Source: a virus
DNA: 64,000 nt
Direction: 5' to 3' (one strand)
IMG/VR virus record: IMGVR_UViG_3300007644_000002
Location: 18,715-82,714 of that record
Both the position numbers and the translations under genes were made by a program. This document shows, one piece after another, positions 61,105 to 64,000 of the stretch. Below the pieces are notes generated by a model, which saw only the letters and a program-made list of their open reading frames with translations, had not been told where the DNA came from and did not search any database. Position 1 is the stretch's first letter, and every line of letters begins with the position of its first letter.

Positions 61105-61986
61105 TTAGCCAGTGGTTCCCAAGAATTTGTTCAACCAGTGCTGTTTCTGTACATGATTCATTAATAAGTCCTGATATATGATGGGAAGTTCGTACGGACT
61201 ACTCCTCCACCTAGGGACATACTTGAGTGCTTCAGCTCGTAGAGGTTCTAAGTATTCATCGTAACTGTGGACTTTCTGAGCACTACCTTCGGTTGTTCTA
61301 TCAATACAATACATGTCACTAGACATAGTTAGGAAGTAACAAAGATTTCCTTTTTGATGCTCACCTAGTAGTTTGTATGTGTATGCGTGGTCTTCTCCAT
61401 TACCTATATCTTCGCTGAGTCTCTGCTTAGCGGACTTGCGACTTTGTAGTATAATGAAGTCCACCGAGACCGGTCTGTCTTCTGTGAACAAGTGACTGAC
61501 ACGTGGGCCCAGTTCCGCATTAGGGGTACACATAGAAGTTCCCCATACGCTTGCGTGATACTTTTCATTGACCCACCAATAATGTCCAGACTGTAATTCC
61601 CAATCACATATACAGTCACATGGTACCACACCAAGAACATCAATATAAATATAATGGTTTACATGATTCCATAACGACTGTAAATAAGAAGGATATAGAA
61701 AATCATCCCCATCAATCTGAGAAACATACTCGCAATCACTTTCTAAGAACACGTCGAGACATGCGTTCTTACCTTTGCCAGGCTTTCCATTACTCTCTGT
61801 GTTTACTACACGAAACGGTTGATCTATTTGTAGAACTTGTTCATAATAACCTTCACGATTACTATTCACTACTATCACAACTTCCCATTCTACTGGAGTT
61901 ATTTTAATAACTTGTTGTACTGAACGTATCAGTCTCTCTAACTTTGGAATATCATTAGAGGTCAACAAAGTGGTCATTAATTTCAT
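61105..61986 (-). CDS. Glycosyltransferase (family 2-like)
   Basis: A 293-residue GT2-like enzyme: an N-terminal strand VVIVVNSNREG, KGKNACLDVF and metal motif DGDDFL (92-97). The C-terminal part (about 150-290) is specific and contains NGEDHAYTYKLL, an ED pair in the style of the GT2 catalytic base. Paralogue of the gene at 52185. Overlaps the oxygenase gene by one base, so the two are co-expressed. Confidence 0.8.
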   Translation of the reverse strand: MKLMTTLLTSNDIPKLERLIRSVQQVIKITPVEWEVVIVVNSNREGYYEQVLQIDQPFRVVNTESNGKPGKGKNACLDVFLESDCEYVSQIDGDDFLYPSYLQSLWNHVNHYIYIDVLGVVPCDCICDWELQSGHYWWVNEKYHASVWGTSMCTPNAELGPRVSHLFTEDRPVSVDFIILQSRKSAKQRLSEDIGNGEDHAYTYKLLGEHQKGNLCYFLTMSSDMYCIDRTTEGSAQKVHSYDEYLEPLRAEALKYVPRWRSSPYELPIIYQDLLMNHVQKQHWLNKFLGTTG

Positions 61987-62540
61987 TATTCTGCCTCAAA
62001 GAAGAATGTTTGAAATAAACGTCCGTCAGTCTTGTCCTTTCCAAAGCCGGGCAGTACACTACGGTGATAATACTGTGAATCATATATTACCAGTCGGTTG
62101 TATACATTCTTTGCTTCAGCAACTATCTCCCAATCGCTTTCATCATGAGCAAAGTTATTAAAATCAACAATCTGTTCGGGAGAGTGTTTCATAATACCCG
62201 TTGGGCCGTGACGATATATCGCCGTACCTGATTCTAATGGGGCATCCGGTGTGAGATACAATACTGCTGCGTATGACATTGCGTCGTGGTGAATCCACGT
62301 TTTGTCGAGTGCGGTAGTGAACTGAAAGGAGGTGTTGTAATTATCTAACGGGAATTGGGTTATAGTCTTTCCCGTTAGTTTTTCGAATGTTGCTTTAGTC
62401 GAGTCAATATATCCACCATTATTCGTACATGGTTTTGTTCGAAGGCCTGGGTAGTTTCCTGAGACATTGAAATCTTGACTGAGCGCAAATTCCCTGACTG
62501 CGTCTGGGTCTGCGTAAAAATCATCTATAATTAAAAACAT
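61986..62540 (-). CDS. 2OG-Fe(II) dioxygenase family protein (DUF6445-like)
   Basis: A 184-residue oxygenase with an intact iron site: H84-x-D86 in IHHDAMS, distal H159 in YYHRSVLPG and the 2-oxoglutarate-binding R174 in GRLFQTFF. Unlike the paralogue pair at 15688/43413, the acidic ligand is present. DUF6445-type proteins are frequent in marine phages; the substrate is unknown, perhaps the nucleotide-sugar or protein handled by the co-expressed glycosyltransferase. Confidence 0.85.
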   Translation of the reverse strand: MFLIIDDFYADPDAVREFALSQDFNVSGNYPGLRTKPCTNNGGYIDSTKATFEKLTGKTITQFPLDNYNTSFQFTTALDKTWIHHDAMSYAAVLYLTPDAPLESGTAIYRHGPTGIMKHSPEQIVDFNNFAHDESDWEIVAEAKNVYNRLVIYDSQYYHRSVLPGFGKDKTDGRLFQTFFFEAE

Positions 62541-62559
62541 AATTTACCTGATATAAAAT

Positions 62560-62579
62560 ATACCTCCCGAAGGAGGTAT
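62560..62579 (-). terminator. Rho-independent terminator
   Basis: Minus strand ATACCTCC, TTCG loop, GGAGGTAT stem with an A/T-rich tail. Ends the collagen-like gene. Confidence 0.85.
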
Positions 62580-62587
62580 GTTGTTCA

Positions 62588-64000
62588 TTATAATTCGCCT
62601 AGTTTTACTCGCAATTTGTTATTAGCGTCGTAAATCAATATTGAGGAGGATGTAAATGCGATACGTTCTCCAGTACTAGCAGTATTTAGGATACCACTAA
62701 GATCGATTAATCCGTCTCCTGCTCCAGAAGTACGAGTACCTGCGGTTATTTCCACGAAGGTAGAGTCAGTAGTTGTGTCAATACGGTTTACGGTTGCTCG
62801 CCAAATACGACCAGTTCCTACATGCCACCAGATATCACCTATGAATACTGTGTTAACTGTTCGGAAAGAACGTATGGCAGCAGAAGCTGTAGCATTGATA
62901 TTAGCGGGAAGAGTTGTTGAGGTATTAAATAGAACCGCATTACCAAATCCACCTACTGGGCCTTGAGAACCAGTTACTCCTGAAGTACCTTGTCCACCCT
63001 GAACACCGACAGCACCTTGGGCACCTTGGTCACCCTGAGCACCAATAGCACCTTGAGGGCCTGCGTTACCTTGAGCACCCGCATTACCTTGAGCACCTAC
63101 CTGACCTTGAGCACCTTGTGCGCCAGCATTACCTTGAGCACCCGCATTACCTTGAGCACCTACCTGACCTTGAGCACCTTGTGCGCCAGCATTACCTTGA
63201 GCACCTGTGAAACCTTGAGCACCTACCTGACCTTGAGCACCTTGAGGGCCTGCGTTACCTTGAGCACCTGTGAAACCTTGAGCACCAGCAGCACCCTGTG
63301 ATCCCTGCGCACCGGCATTACCTTGAGCACCTGTGAAACCTTGGGCACCAGTCTCACCCTGAGAACCTTGTGCTCCTGCGTTACCTTGCGCGCCTTTTAT
63401 TCCTTGTCCACCTTGAGGGCCTTGTCCGCCCTGCGCACCAGCATTACCTTGAGCACCAACATTACCTTGTGCGCCAGTCTCACCCTGTGATCCCTGTGCG
63501 CCAGCATTACCTTGAGCACCAACATTACCTTGTGCGCCAGTCTCACCCTGAGAACCTTGAGAACCCGCATTACCTTGAGCACCTACAATACCCTGAGAAC
63601 CTTGAGGGCCTGCGCTACCTTGTGCGCCAGCATTACCTTGAGCACCAACAATACCCTGAGAACCTTGAGGGCCTGCGCTACCTTGTGCGCCAGCATTACC
63701 TTGTGCTCCTGCGTTACCTTGAGCACCAATAATACCCTGAGCACCTTGTGCGCCAGCATTACCTTGGGCACCTTTTATTCCTTGCGCACCTTGTTCGCCT
63801 TGAGCACCTTGTGTTCCTGCGTTACCTTGTGCTCCAACAATACCTTGGATACCTTGGGCACCAATAGCACCCTGCGCACCCGCATTACCTTGTGCTCCAA
63901 CAATACCCTGAGAACCTGTAGCACCAGTAGTACCCTGTGCTCCTGCGTTACCTTGAGCACCAATAATACCCTGAGCACCTTGTGCGCCAGCATTACCTTG
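62588..64000 (-). CDS. Collagen-like repeat protein, partial (N-terminal side outside window)
   Basis: An open frame that enters from the right edge and stops with TAA at 62590-62588. Its visible part is about 350 residues of Gly-X-Y repeats (GAQGNA, GAQGAQ, GSQGIV), Gln/Ala-rich and nearly Pro-free, then a globular end of about 120 residues (about 62588-62950) with IGDIWWHVGTGRIWRATVNRI, GAGDGLIDLSGIL and a final KLRVKLGEL. This resembles phage collagen-like fibre proteins; the end domain probably trimerises or binds the receptor. The start codon and N-terminus lie beyond the window. Confidence 0.85.
   Translation of the reverse strand, partial: QGNAGAQGAQGIIGAQGNAGAQGTTGATGSQGIVGAQGNAGAQGAIGAQGIQGIVGAQGNAGTQGAQGEQGAQGIKGAQGNAGAQGAQGIIGAQGNAGAQGNAGAQGSAGPQGSQGIVGAQGNAGAQGSAGPQGSQGIVGAQGNAGSQGSQGETGAQGNVGAQGNAGAQGSQGETGAQGNVGAQGNAGAQGGQGPQGGQGIKGAQGNAGAQGSQGETGAQGFTGAQGNAGAQGSQGAAGAQGFTGAQGNAGPQGAQGQVGAQGFTGAQGNAGAQGAQGQVGAQGNAGAQGNAGAQGAQGQVGAQGNAGAQGNAGPQGAIGAQGDQGAQGAVGVQGGQGTSGVTGSQGPVGGFGNAVLFNTSTTLPANINATASAAIRSFRTVNTVFIGDIWWHVGTGRIWRATVNRIDTTTDSTFVEITAGTRTSGAGDGLIDLSGILNTASTGERIAFTSSSILIYDANNKLRVKLGEL
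62953..64000 (-). repeat. Gly-X-Y coding repeat array
   Basis: 9-base codon triplets recur with near-identical longer units (GAQGNAGAQ; GPQGSQGIV), giving extensive direct repeats that could misalign in replication or assembly. Continues beyond the right edge. Confidence 0.85.

Noticed and set aside
62990-63732. Plus-strand reading frames rich in Ser/Thr/Leu or His/Tyr
   Set aside because: They are complementary-strand shadows of the minus-strand Gly-X-Y repeats, with no promoter or ribosome binding site.

Overview
The window is part of the genome of a T4-like contractile-tailed phage (myovirus). The whole T4 virion block is present in T4 order (13-14-15-16-17-18-19-20-67-21-22-23), together with T4 replication and recombination genes (44, 62, regA, 45, 46, 47, 55, uvsW, uvsY). 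The host is most likely a marine or other aquatic heterotrophic Gram-negative bacterium. This is inferred from the accessory set (hsp20, peroxiredoxin, SAM synthetase, 2OG-oxygenase-like genes, many glycosyltransferases, a DUF4815-type baseplate protein), which resembles marine T4-like phages, and from the absence here of the photosynthesis genes typical of cyanophages. Species or host cannot be read from the sequence.

Every protein gene I can support lies on the minus strand, so transcription runs from high to low coordinates. Coding is dense; the longest non-coding stretch is about 173 bases (50451-50623). From right to left: a collagen-like fibre protein (off the right edge), a 2OG oxygenase and a glycosyltransferase (62588-61105); baseplate and tail-tip genes (gp8-like, DUF4815 protein, DUF1983-type tip protein; 61058-53131); another glycosyltransferase and small tail proteins (53093-50624); an extraordinary 1675-residue Tyr/Arg tetrapeptide-repeat protein (50450-45423); a small cassette with its own early-type promoter (45297-43413); a fibre cluster (43329-30013); neck, terminase, sheath, tube, portal and capsid genes (29908-17254); a small lipoprotein and a tail-tube-like protein (17074-16332); then recombination, late-sigma and replication genes (16335-2765) interspersed with metabolic genes; and finally hsp20 and two glycosyltransferases at the left edge.

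Regulation can be read directly. Replication and recombination genes are preceded by near-perfect host sigma-70 promoters with 17-base spacers (genes 44, 45, 47, 55, uvsY). Virion genes are preceded by the T4 late promoter octamer TATAAATA (12 exact copies at suitable places plus one TATAAGTA). The late sigma factor gp55 is encoded in the window, so the circuit is self-consistent. Seven compact hairpins, mostly with TTCG loops or T-rich tails, separate transcription units, and a longer-loop inverted repeat at 43338-43388 may be an eighth.

The most unusual items are: (1) the giant Y/R/G tetrapeptide-repeat protein; (2) two perfect sigma-70 promoters on the otherwise gene-free plus strand, 40 kb apart, that share an identical core and initially transcribed region; (3) late promoters sitting inside the loops of perfect inverted repeats; (4) a sulfotransferase gene inserted between the clamp-loader genes 44 and 62; and (5) an early-promoter cassette embedded in late structural genes. 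All functional assignments are from reading the sequence and from family knowledge; no database search was run.
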